Source: Haemaphysalis longicornis
Lineage: Eukaryota > Arthropoda > Arachnida > Ixodida > Ixodidae
Assembly (NCBI GenBank): GCA_013339765.2
Contig: CM023454.1
Span: 134,123,399 to 134,187,398 of the forward strand
Direction: 5' to 3'
DNA: 64,000 nucleotides
Position 1 is the stretch's first letter, and each line of letters starts with the position of its first letter. The notes beneath the pieces were generated by a model. The model was not told the origin of the DNA, did no database searches, and saw only the letters and a program-made list of their open reading frames with translations. The position numbers were made by a program, and so were the translations under genes. Below are positions 35,100 to 45,579 of this stretch, one piece after another.

Positions 35100-36520
35100 A
35101 CACAAGGCTGCATTTGACTCCCATTCTCCAGTCCTGGGCCAGACAGCTGCCGCGACTCACTCAATGGAAATGGATGTGCCCTGCATTGTTCGTCGTCGTC
35201 CGTACCGCGTTTCTTCTGTTGAGCGTAAAGGCATACTAGACAATGTTGATCATGTGCTCAAGTGACACATTGTTCGTCCATCATCAATGTCCTCGTCCTG
35301 GCTCGTTGTTGCGGTAAAAAAAGGACGGTTCCGTGACATTCTGTGTCGATGACAGGATCCTAAACAAAATCACTAAAAAAGAAGGTCTCGTATCGATGCC
35401 CTCTCGTATCGATGTCCTATCGATGCCCTCGTATTGATGCCCCATGCCTCGTATCGATGACGCCCTGGACACATTACTAAGTGGAGAATACTTTGCGAAC
35501 TTGGATGTAAGATCCGGATACTGGGAAGGTCCCATAAACGAAGCAGAAAACGAAAGAAACAGCATTCGCCATGCCTGACTGCCTCTATTAATTTATTGTA
35601 ATGCCGTTTCGCTTATTCGACGGTCCTGAAACCTTTGAAAGAATGATAAATACCGTCCATCGTGGTTCGAAATAAAAACCTGCCTATGTACCTGGAAGGC
35701 ATTGTTGTTCTTTCTGTGACTTTTGAAGATTATCGAAGAGGGCTAGAGGAAGTATTAAGATGTCTTTCCCGCGCCGGGCTTCAGCTCAATGCAAAAAGTG
35801 TCGATTGGCAAGGAAATCAAATAAAGTGCAAGGATATTATTGTCAGCAAGGATGGAATTTGGCCTGGTCCAGGTAAAGTGCATGCGATCGTCAATTTTCC
35901 GCGACAAGCTTGCTTCAATGATCTGCGCAGTTTTCTTGCATTGGCCTTCTGTTTTTGCCGTTTTATTCAAGACTTTGCCACGATTGTATCCCCGATTCAA
36001 AACTGTATTGCCGCCGCTTCTTCATTCCACTGATCCGATGAGTGTGAGGCACCGGTGCGAACACTCAAAGAAGCCCTCACTTCAGTTCCTGCTCTCTGCC
36101 ACCTATGACCACACCGTTTCGACTATCCAGCACACAGACGCTAGTGGGAAAAAATAGGTGCAGTGCTTTTACAACCCATGCCTTATGGCTGGAAAAAAGT
36201 ATTTCGTACGAAAGCAGAGCTTTGACTGCCGCTGAGCGCAACTCTTCGATAACAGCAAGTGGTGCCTTCCGGTTGTTTGGACAGGCCAAAAATCTCGGTC
36301 TTACGTCCACGGACGACCCTACAGCATCGTTACTGATCACCACGCTGTGTGCTGGCTATCGTCACTTAAAAATATCTCACGACGAACCGGGCGCTCGATC
36401 CTCGAGTTGCAGGAGCTTGATTTTAGTGTAATTTACAATTCCGAGAAAACACTGATGGACGCTGACGCTCTCTCTCGTTGTCCTGCGGTGTTGCAAACGC
36501 CACGGGTCTTTCCCTTAGAG
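35100..36520 (+). pseudogene. Reverse transcriptase and RNase H remnants
   Basis: RT fingers appear near 35315-35375 as KKDGSVTFCVDDRILNKI. A repeat expansion (35385-35465) replaces the following motif. The palm region (about 35600-35650) reads MPF.LF.GPETFERM. The catalytic box is YLEG at 35689-35700 in the frame MYLEGIVVL, where the family has YLDD, so both Asp are lost. The thumb reads VSKDGIWPGPGKVHAIVNFP and RSFLALAFCFCRFIQDFA. RNase H follows: HTDAS near 36130, then after frameshifts CWLSSLKNISRRTGR and DADALSRCP (36350-36480). Confidence 0.82.
35385..35465 (+). repeat. Small repeat expansion inside the RT region
   Basis: The 13-16 base motif CTCGTATCGATGCCC (with variants GTCC, ATTGATG) occurs five times in a row. 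It appears to have grown from a single coding copy: the last repeat runs into CGTATCGATGACGCCCTGGAC, which encodes the normal RIDDALD motif of gypsy RT. The growth therefore happened after the element inserted. Confidence 0.75.
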
Positions 36521-36599
36521 CTCCGGCAGCCTTATCCATGGCACCTTTGGATACCACTCATCTTAAGTTCCCTCGTACTTAGTGGTGCGCCAACATGAA

Positions 36600-37440
36600 G
36601 ACCAATACTGCTGGACCTTTTGTGCCAACTGGGAGCGAGTGCTACTACCGCCAAACAGCCGTTGCCACCGTTAGCTGAACACATTCCGGTTTTTGAATGG
36701 GGCACTCTATAGTTATAACCCCCATTCGTCTGGCGATAAATGGGGTCCGGACGTCGCAAAATTTCTCCGGGATAACATTGTGAAAGTTTTTTATGACGAC
36801 GACACAGCAGGACATTTAGGGTACCACAAAAGCTGCAATTGTATCAATAGCCATTCTTGTGGCCTGGACTTTCCACCAGCGTACAAAGATATGTTTCTTC
36901 CTGCATACGTTGCAAACACCGCAAACCACGTACGCAACCATCTTCCGACGAACTGTAAACTTTGCCATGCCCTGCGGCCCCGTTTGAGGTCATTGGCATC
37001 GATCTTTACACACCAACGCGCCTGAGGCTTCCGCTGCCCTTTAGTAGATTGGTATCGCCTTCGTCCATTTGACCCAGATATGCAGAAACCGCACCTCTCC
37101 GAACCGGCTCCGCTTTAAAAGTGGCCGAATTTTTCTAATTCGGGATTTTTTGCAAAAACGGCACTGCTTGTGTTGTTATCAGCAATCGTGGCCGAACCTT
37201 TGTCGCAGCAGTCTTTGTAGAAGTTCTTTGGGCCGCCGACGCTATCCACAAAACCACATGTCATGAAGTTACCATGCACAGACCGAACCGCTTGATGGAG
37301 CGTTTTCACCGTACATTTGCCGACATGATTTCAGTGAATATACGCCCCGACCACCTAAACTTAGACAGCATTCTTCAATTTGTAACTTCGGCATATAACA
37401 CCGCGGTACAGAGCGCAACTTGATTTTACTGTTTTGTCTT
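36600..37440 (+). pseudogene. Integrase remnant
   Basis: The zinc-binding part is at about 36765-36985: DTAGHLGYHKSCNCI with later Cys pair CKLC in the right place. The catalytic core continues in other frames: IGIDLYTPTR (about 36985-37020), PRYAETAPLRTGSA near 37072-37120, then DRPNRLMERFHRTFADMIS at about 37280-37335, ending in FVTSAYNTAVQ. Frameshifts occur near 37020, 37060, 37110 and 37250. About 430 bases of non-coding sequence separate it from the 3' LTR. Confidence 0.8.
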
Positions 37441-37869
37441 GTCTACGACCGCCAGTCGTCCTCCAGCCTGGACCTGTCTTTCTTTTCGGCACCCGTGGAT
37501 TTTTCAGCCAACGTTCCTGAACAATTTCTGTTTACGGTTGCTCACTGCCAACGACTCGCTCGCTAAAACACAGCGGCCAGTCAACAGGGCCACAAGTCTT
37601 GCTACGATTTCACTCACCGTGATGAATCGTTTGCGCCAGGGAACGAAGTTCTACTCTGGACACTTTTACTCACCAGCGGATGGTGTGAGAAATTTGTAGC
37701 TAGCTTCATTGGCCTGTTCCACCACTCACTGTGGTGGAACAGTCATCACCAGTAAATTACCGGAATTGTACCAAAATCCTTCATGTCTGACGCTTGAGAA
37801 ATTCATTCAGCGCCCATACCGGACTTGACCTACGGCAAGGATGGCCGCTTCTGTGTTCGCGGCAGTATC

Positions 37870-38116
37870 TGTAAGCGCAAGTGACTCACTCTAAGCGCCG
37901 AGCTTCCTTCATTGTTTTCCCTGCTTTTATTTGCCATCATATCATGGACTTCGTCTTCTTATCTCCCCCGTTCAACATCATCACATCATCGTTTGCATTA
38001 TCAAACGCTTGATTATCATCATCCTAGTTCAAGGTCTCTTGTGCTGTTCGGGCTGCTGCTTGCCGGATAAAGAGTCTTCTCACCTTCGACAGAGCCTTCT
38101 CGGCGGAGCCTGTCAA
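37870..38116 (+). repeat. 3' LTR
   Basis: Starts TGTAAGCGCAAGTGAC and ends near CCTGTCAA, matching the 5' LTR in order and spacing with many substitutions and small indels. A GATAAAGAG near 38075 stands where the 5' copy has AATAAA. A purine-rich AAGGATGG (37837-37844) upstream may be the remains of a polypurine tract. Confidence 0.82.
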
Positions 38117-39415
38117 TATAGCCGTAAAAGCACGTGGACTCATACCCAAATTCAGATAGTTGTCCACACAATGGTAATTACACAAGAGCTGAGCGCAATA
38201 CAATAAAATGTAAACCTGTTAGAATGCGACGAGGAGCTGGAGCCCGGCGATTTTTTAAGAGAGAGAAAAAAAGAAGCGTGTATCTTGATTGCGCTATGCC
38301 GAAAGAGAAAAAAAAATCGTTGTTCTTTAGGAAAGCTATTAGAGAGCACAATCAAATGTAATATAAGGTATATTTTGTCACTCGGACGCTTCCGTGAAAA
38401 GAACAATTATTTAACAACAACTGTGTGACAATAAACTTCTCGATATTTTGGGAGCGGCACAAACTCTAGTAGTGGTGTTTGATTCCTGCTAGTTAGTATT
38501 TGTCTGCCAAGTTTATATATGTACATATATGATTTAAAAAAGCTCTACCCTGCTCAGGATCGTGAGGACTGCACATTCCATGCCTTTCCCGAGAGTTCAT
38601 TACTTAACATGAACTGCGCCTATCAGGACACGTTAACCTAAACCTAGCTGCTTACCGGAGTGAATTTTAGAGTGAAAGAGTTCTGGGATGGTGTGTATTC
38701 GATACCACTGTTGTGCATTTGAAAGGACGTTTAGTGTACCTTTGGGGCTGCCAGCAATATTTCCTTCAATGACGATCATAGAATTCTCGTAAGGTGACAA
38801 TTATTTGTATTCTTCAAAATACACAACGTGTGTTTTGTGTACGTTCATGCGAAGGTGAGATATTGAAGTGTATGTAGTGAGCAGTATATTCACTAACACA
38901 GAAAAAGGCCCCGAAAAGCGGTGACTGCTCATTTCGGTCTGGCGAAGAGAGCGAATACTAGAACCTACGACAAAGACGAAGGCCATGTGAAGCGAGTGAT
39001 ATGAAGACGCAGCCAGTTGCACGTCGAAGAGGATGAAGCTGTTGATAAAACTGTTTGTGGCTAATGTGAGGACACAGAAAAGCAAATGGCGGCCCTACTA
39101 ATTTCACCGGGTGTCGGAGTGCCAGCTCACCACAGGTCATAGGAGAGGGATTACTCAACAATCAACTTTCGGCGCGACACCTGCTTTTCAACGCCCCTCA
39201 CCTTATGGTTCGTCAAACCACATGTAAGAGTAACTAAGCCGATCACCGAAGAGGCTCCTGCAAAGTGCCCATTAGACGGGCCATAAAGTTTCACAGAGTG
39301 GTGTAGTACTTTGAGGCGTCGAACAGAACACTTGTTGTTCAAAGCATACAAGTTGCAAGAACCAGTGGTAATAGGGCCTAGTGCGAAACATCATATCGTA
39401 TTTCCGGACCAGAAT
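38117..39415. other. Unassigned DNA
   Basis: No gene recognised. A minus-strand open frame at 38801-39085 ends in LTTYTSISHLRMNVHKTHV, faintly like the thumb region of LINE RTs, but there is no supporting motif and I do not call it. Confidence 0.4.
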
Positions 39416-39515
39416 GTGACCTAGAGTCACTAGAGAAACAAGCCTCACTAGAGAAACTACTGAAACAAGACTCACTAGAGAAAGTAGAGAAAAAAACCTC
39501 ACTAGAAAGGCTAAC
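39416..39515. repeat. Short minisatellite, CACTAGAGAAA core
   Basis: The core CACTAGAGAAA (or CACTAGAAAG) recurs about every 22-33 bases in five copies: near 39428, 39449, 39474 and 39501, with a diverged neighbour. It gives the minus strand a spurious Ser-Leu-Val repeat in an open frame. Confidence 0.6.
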
Positions 39516-39960
39516 CTTGTTTGGCGCAATAAAAGGGTAACCTTTCATAGCAGACTAGCTTGTGTGTGTCCAGTAAATGCTGTAGCTCCTGGCTTCCAGA
39601 TTAAGAATGCAGTTGGTTGATGAAAAAAGCATGTCATTTTACACAATAGCGTGTTCTTCTCTTCTGTACCCCCAGTGGTGTCCCACAGCATCCTCCTAGT
39701 ATTGCCGAGAAAAAGAAAGCCATCAAATTGAAGGAGGGACTTCATGTTATAGAGTTGTGGCTGACAATCAAAAATATTCGCTCTAGTATGCAAATTTACT
39801 AGCAAGCATGGTTGTTCGCGCCAACCTTATTGACAGTTGAAACAGGGCCAAGTTACAGACCTTGCACGTTTAATTCTTCATAAGGCACATCTCGCCTGCT
39901 TCAGTCGTGGTTTTGGAAAAGTTAGCGTCTGTATCGAACCAGTATGTTCATTTGATAAAC
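39516..39960. other. Unassigned DNA
   Basis: No gene or known element recognised between the minisatellite and the Penelope-like element. Confidence 0.35.
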
Positions 39961-39964
39961 ATAG

Positions 39965-40890
39965 CAGGGTGGCGAGTTGGGCGAGTTGGTGTACTTGCAT
40001 CTTGGGGAACTGCGCGAAATAACAGGGACACAAAAAGAAAGAAGTGGACAGGACTAGCGCTGACTTTCAACTCGATTTATTGGAAAAGACGTAACTACTT
40101 ATACATACACAGAATCCTCCTCCCCCACCACGCCACGTGCCCACACGAGCCAATGACATACTATCAAGACCAAAACACTCCACTGCTGACAACGCTCATT
40201 TCTTAACACAAGAACACCTTATCGGGACGACCGCTCCAAATAACCAAATTCTTTTTCGTGCAGGACAACTGAAGTTTCACTGATACAATCTCTCCCCCAC
40301 TTTCTGATTCCATCAACTCTCTCGTACGCCTGTCTTTATGCTCAAACAAGATATCTGTCTCGCGGAAAAGCGGAATAGCATCGGTGCTCACAACGTGCGG
40401 CAATGTTCGGCAGACGTGCGTAATCATCTTTTTTAGCTTGTTGCGATGCTCGAATAATCGAACGTTTAAGCAGCGAACCTGTTTTGACACCATACACTTT
40501 TCCGCAAGATAAAGGAATCTTGTAAACATCAGCGACTGAGCACGGTACAAAGGGTGATACATGATTTACTACGCACCGCACTTTTCCTCTTTCCTAGCTC
40601 ATCTTCAGCACGACCGCTGGACGCCGGACAAACGCTATTTAATTTAACCGGGGAAGAAAACACTACGTCCACCCCAAACCGTGCTGCTACCTTTTTCAGC
40701 CCGTGGCGACATCCTATGTACGTAGGGCAAAACAGCAAACTTTTTGCTCCTTTCCTCTTGAGGACCCAGCCTCTCCAGCACCTCCCTGCTAAAAGGAGGA
40801 CGGGCTGAAAAGTAGAGCAGGGAGGCTGCTGGAGAATACATCCACAAAATTAGAACGTTGAGGGTGAAGGTGAGTGACATGAAAATGGGC
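39965..40890 (-). pseudogene. Penelope-like element, RT end and GIY-YIG endonuclease
   Basis: Penelope-like elements encode an RT joined to a GIY-YIG endonuclease. On the minus strand the RT end reads LPYVHRMSPR and GLKKVAARFGVDVVFSSP (about 40770-40660). The GIY-YIG part follows: VADVYKIPLSCGKVYGVKTG (40540-40480), where the family has a 'KVYVGQTGR' core, then RCLNVRLFEHRNKLKK in another frame (about 40480-40430). The invariant GIY-YIG glycine context is damaged by a frameshift. The 3' non-coding end (about 39965-40160, plus view) has the GGACAGGAC.AGCGCTGACTTTCAACT block seen at ends of such tick elements. The 5' part is missing. Confidence 0.85.
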
Positions 40891-41321
40891 GGTTAAGGGG
40901 CGCGTGCATAGTCAAGCTTAGGGATGCGATAATAACTACAGTCAGTTCTTTTTGTGTTCATGATATGGATGCAGTGCTAACATTTGTTATCGAAGAGAAA
41001 CTATAATGGTGACCCAGTGGTGGCCGAGTTCAGTGATCCCTGCGTCATGCTAACATTTGGTTTTAAAGCTCAGAAGACTACCATTGTGCTTCATACTGGC
41101 ACAGTCTTTGCAACGAAGTGACAAACCCTGGAATGCACAACGTGAAAAAGTGGATTTGAATTGTGAAAAAAATAATAAACACACATCTTGCACCTTTTGC
41201 AATGGATACGCAAGCATTCCTGGGCTTTTTTTACACAAAAAAGGGAATTCATCTACATTAGGGCATTTATTGAAGGTACTGTATGTGTAAGCCGCCTTTG
41301 AATAGCACCTCCGCAGTAGCT

Positions 41322-41890
41322 TGGACCCTGGAGACGTATAGGGCAGAGAAACGGTATATTACGAAGGAGGGATTCTATGGCAATACGAGAGGCAGTACTT
41401 TGCTCTTCGAGGCACGAGAGGGTGCCTCAGAATCCGGGAATACAGGGGTAGCTACAGGCAGCAGGATGAAACATGTGCATGCTGCGGCAGTGATCGGGAA
41501 ACAATACACCACATGGTCAAGAGCTGCACAGAGATACGACCACCACGGGGTGAGGGTGAAACGACGCTGGCGGAGGCTTTGGGATTTTTGGCGAGGGGAA
41601 GCCTGAACATCAAGGCTATAGAGGTGACGAAGAGGCGACTGGAGTGGCGGTGGAGGAAGAGTAGGGAAGGGCTGGGTACGCAGACGGTGTAATCATACGG
41701 ATGAGAATTTGGAACAGCGAGGGGAAAAAGCGGGCGTGTGGGCGATGAGTTTAAAACAGGGAAGAGGGGTAAGGGAAGGTGGTTGCAAATCTAATAGGTT
41801 AGTTGGGAGTAGTGCAAGTAGGCATAACAAAACAGGCATGTCGATTGTTGACAACCGACGCCCCAATTGAAAGGAAGAGCCACTAATTAT
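41322..41890 (+). pseudogene. LINE C-terminal fragment with zinc finger
   Basis: Plus-strand reading ETYRAEKRYITKEGFYGNTR and GSTLLFEAREGA (41325-41415), then after a frameshift DETCACCGSDRETIHHMVKSC at about 41465-41528, a CCHC-type finger with Cys-x2-Cys, His and Cys. This is the standard C-terminus of an R1/I-like LINE protein. It continues as a Glu/Arg-rich tail to about 41690 and then a 3' part ending near ATCATCAACATCATCAC (41892). RT is absent (5' truncation). Its position, present in copy A only, makes it younger than the duplication. Confidence 0.75.
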
Positions 41891-41948
41891 CATCAACATC
41901 ATCACAAGATGAATTGCAATTGTTATGCGATCACTAAGTTTCACCAAG

Positions 41949-43252
41949 CGAACATCATCCTAATCCATCCGTAAGGAGACATGAAGAACTTGAAAAATTA
42001 TAGGCCAATCAGCTTACTGTCAGTCGTCTACCTAAGATTTCAGTCAACCAATTTCAATTTCTCAGATTTAAGTCAAGAACCTTAGATTTCAGTCAACCAA
42101 AAGAACAAACAGGGTTCCGTAAAGGTTATTCAACAATGGACGAAATTCATACAATCAATCAGGTGATAGAAAAGTGCGCTGAGTATACTGAACTGCTATA
42201 TATAGCATTCATAGATTATGAGAAAGCGTTTGACTCGGTCGAAACCCTAGCAGTGATTCCGGCATTAGGAAACCAGGGGGTAGATGAGCATTATATAAGA
42301 ATACTAGAGGATATCTACAACGGGTCCACAGCTACCATCATCCTATAAGGAAGGGCTTCAGACAAGCAGACACAATCTCTCCAATGTTATTCAGAGCACG
42401 TTTACAAGAAGTATTCAGAACGTTGGATTGGGAACAGGTGGGGTAAGGGTTAATGCAGAACTCCTCAGTAACCTCAGGTTTGCTGATAACGTTGCCTTGC
42501 TAAGTAACTCGGGGGACGAATTGCAAAGCATGCTTTCCGCACTGGGCGAACAGAGTAGAACCGTGGGACTGAAAATATAGGCAGAAAACCAAAGTAATGA
42601 TCAATAACCTCGGGACAGCCCAGCAGTGTGGAATAGGGGGCGAGGTAGTGGAAGTGGTAAACGAATATATCTACTTTGGCCAAGTTGTGTCCCCAGATCC
42701 CAACGATGAGGCACAGATACATAGGAGGATCAGAATGGGGTGGTCTGCATACGGCAGACATTCTCAGATAATGAATAGCAACCTACCATTGTCCCTTAAG
42801 AAGAAAGTGTATGACAGCTGCATCTTACCCGTACTCACCTACGGGACAAAAATTTCGAGGCTCACTAAGAGAGTTTAACTTAAATTGAGAATGCTCAGCG
42901 GTCAATGGAGCGGAAAATGATAGGTGTAACATTAAGGGACAAGAAGAGAGTGGAGTGAGTCAGGAAGAAACTGATGTTAAGGACATATTAATAGATATTA
43001 GGAAGAAGAAATGGACGTGGGCAGGGCATGTAATGCGAATACAAGATAACCATTGGTCATTAAGGGTAACATAGTGGATTCCCAGAGAAGGCAAGCATTG
43101 CAGGGGACGGCAGAAAGTTAGATGTGCCGATGAGATCAACAAGTTTGCAGGGATAAATTGGTCACAGTTGGCACAGGACCGCGGTAATTGGAGAATAACG
43201 GGATAGGCTTTTCCCTGCAGTGGGCGTAGATAGGCTGGTGATGATGATGGTG
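41949..43252 (+). mobile_element. RTE-type LINE, 5' truncated, with target duplication
   Basis: Starts within the RT: KNLKNYRPISLLSVV, then QTGFRKGYSTMDEIHTINQV (about 42100-42165) and LLYIAFIDYEKAFDSVE (42196-42245), which holds the first catalytic Asp. The second catalytic region reads FADNVA near 42478 where FADD is expected, so an Asp is lost. Further on are EYIYFGQVV, SLKKKVYDSCILPVLTYG, and the C-terminal KKWTWAGHVMRIQDNHWSL. It ends in GATGATGATGG. Both ends are flanked by the same 13 bases AAGTTTCACCAAG (41936-41948 and 43253-43265). A stretch of about 19 bases (TTAGATTTCAGTCAACCAA) is repeated inside at about 42032 and 42083. Confidence 0.92.
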
Positions 43253-43781
43253 AAGTTTCACCAAGTACGGGTTCTTTTTACTTCCCATTTTATGTCACCC
43301 ACTTTCGCCCTCAACTTTCGGTATAATAATTTTTTGCTTTCGATTTCATTTGCTGCATTCACTACTTTATAAAATCGACAAACGCTAAATGAAACTATAT
43401 AGGAGTGCAGGATCCTGTTTAACCTGTGTGTCCCTCGTACCCCTGTGCTTAAATTTTTGTATGATTGATTACTTTCTTTAACAGAATACGCCTATTATTA
43501 ATGCAGCTGCAGCGAGTGGTGTGCACATAATTTCATGATAAGAAAAGGGAATGGGTAAGGGGAGACCTAACAAAATAGCAAGGCGTGAAAAAGGTATTTA
43601 GAATACGTACAAACAGAAACAACTTTAAGCAAATAATAAATTCAAAACAAAAATTTAGAATGCTGTCGGCACACTGCACATAATGAAGTTTCAATTGGTT
43701 TGTTCGTTTTAATAGGTGGCATTGCAAAATGGCTGACCATCACTCTGAAGGCCGACATTAAATGCGTAATGTTGGAGTTAA

Positions 43782-45557
43782 AGGGGTCTTGAAATACCTT
43801 CCGCCGATGCATGGATGTACATGTAACTAAATAAGACAATGTATTAATAATCTCCTCCCACAAGAATTTTGTTGAAGCGATGAGTATTAGCTGAGAAATC
43901 GTAAATCAAAATCCTCGCATTATCGTCGCGCCGCGTTTCCTCCTCCTTTCAACTTACTCTCCGCTGTTGACGGCGCGCCAGCCTTACCTCCCGTGATGCT
44001 GCGCTCCTCGGCGGTGACGTACTTCCGCTATCGCGCTGCTTCATACTGCCGTCTGCTACGGGCAAGCTTTGTTGACATCTTCAATCCTTCACTCCGCTCA
44101 AGGCTGGGAAAGCGAACGAAAAATCCGGCCGCGTTTGTGCGGCGGCCTGGCCTTACCCTTTCGCGGTGTGCGTTGCTGCAGGGCAGCACGTCACTTTTAA
44201 TCGACGGCGAACTCGCAGCCGCTCGGGGAGGACCATGCGCTCGGTCCCTCATGCCCCTCATGCACCGCGCACTGTTTATCCAAAAAGCGCCGTATCAGAT
44301 GTGGCTCCGCTGTGCCGGGTCCTATTTTGCGGTGGTGGTAATTCCTGCTGGCGGCGTGTGAAAAAGACATTTTAAACCGATACAGAACCAGTGCACAAAA
44401 CGCTTCAATCATGTGACCAGTTCAGCTTGCCGTGGTGGAGAGCGGCAACGTTGGCAAAACATGTTCCGGCGCGCCTCTGAGCTTTCTAGCGCTGGAGCGA
44501 GCGCCATTTCTTTGACAATCTGAAACATCGGTTGCCTTGGTAACAAGGCACTAACCGCCCCAGAAGTCAGTTACGGTTGCGTGATCCCGGTTCAGCTTGG
44601 GGCCCCACCTCGTGGCATATGGGCATTGCAGGCATACTACTCACTCTCATTTGGAAGTGCGACATGCGTTTGGCATTACAGGAGGCGATGGTGTGTGTGT
44701 TGTGGACGCCTTTGTTTCGCGATGAAATGCGACGTTCTGCTTCTGCGGGTAAATAGTGCTTCCCATGGTCTGGATTATCTTTCTAGAGCGACGTACGACT
44801 CAACCTCGCATGGGGTATGTGCAGTGTGCGTGGCTAAAAGCCATCTCGGCTTGCGCGCCAGAGTTAAGTGACTTGCTGTTCGTCCCCGCAAGCGCGCGCG
44901 AGGTGAGTGCCGAATTTACGACGGGCAGGAAGAGGCAACCCATCGTCTGTCAAGCGCGGTTCAGACTTGCAACGCATGTTGTGACGTTGTGTTCGTTCGA
45001 AACGCAGCTCTGGATTGTTTTGAAGTGTAATAAAATGTATCCGTCAAAGCCGGGCATTCGGCTCAGGGCGTTCTCTGCGATTGCACGAAAGAAGTGCCAC
45101 GGGGCTTCAACGCTTTCTTTATGAAACATACTCAGGTAAGAGAATATTCATGTCGTGTTATGGCCATGTTGCATTCAATACGAACGGTTAAGCGTTTGTT
45201 TACACTTGTTTCGTTTGTCGTAAAATGTCCAAGCACTCCGACACTCCACTGGCAGATCAGCCGGTGAGCCGACGCTGAGCAGACGACTCATCTCTTTGCC
45301 GGAATTGCGTGAAAAAGCCGCCAAATTCCAGGATGTCTAGCTCATGACGAACATCTGGGAATCGATGATGTAGACATGTGAAGATGGCGGCGTCAAAAAC
45401 ACGAAGGAAAGGGTGAGAAAAAAGCGACAAACTTTGCAACAAAAGTGTGAGCTTTCCGCTGCGAGTAAAAGAGTAATACTTGACCCAGATGACCTTGACC
45501 CAATCTAACGATTGCGCTACTTCATTTAGTGTGCTCAAAACGCCTTTCAGGGCCCCT
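43782..45557. mobile_element. TIR element, TTAA-type, copy 2
   Basis: A 1776-bp insert between two TTAA copies (43778-43781 and 45558-45561). The ends are imperfect inverted repeats: AGGGGTCTTGAAATACCTT and, read inward from the right, AGGGGCCCTGAAAGGCGTT (14 of 19 match). The duplicated locus at 48661-48680 has a single TTAA in the same context (GGAGTTAAGGCTCAACC), i.e. the empty site. It shares interior sequence with copy 1 (16955-17750). Short open frames inside have no transposase motif such as DDD/DDE, so it is non-autonomous. GC-rich middle (about 43920-44560). Confidence 0.88.
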
Positions 45558-45579
45558 TTAAGGCTCAACCACACAGACG

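Larger units (their letters stand above)
32911..38116 (+). mobile_element. Ty3/gypsy LTR retrotransposon with both LTRs, strongly decayed
   Basis: A 5.2-kb element on the plus strand, bounded by two related LTRs (32911-33157 and 37870-38116). Inside, in order, are Gag remnants, protease, RT, RNase H and integrase. This is the Ty3/gypsy order and a normal size for the group. The LTRs differ at many places, and every domain is broken by stops or indels, so the insertion is old. Flanking bases (TATGT left, TATAG right) are too different to call a target duplication. It is a different subfamily from the element at 8.6-13.6 kb. Confidence 0.85.

Noticed and set aside
38801..39085. Faint LINE RT thumb-like stretch on the minus strand
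   Set aside because: Only one short string resembles RT; no catalytic or neighbouring motif supports it.
39272..39529. Ser-Leu-Val repeat protein on the minus strand
   Set aside because: Produced by translating the CACTAGAGAAA minisatellite; not a gene.
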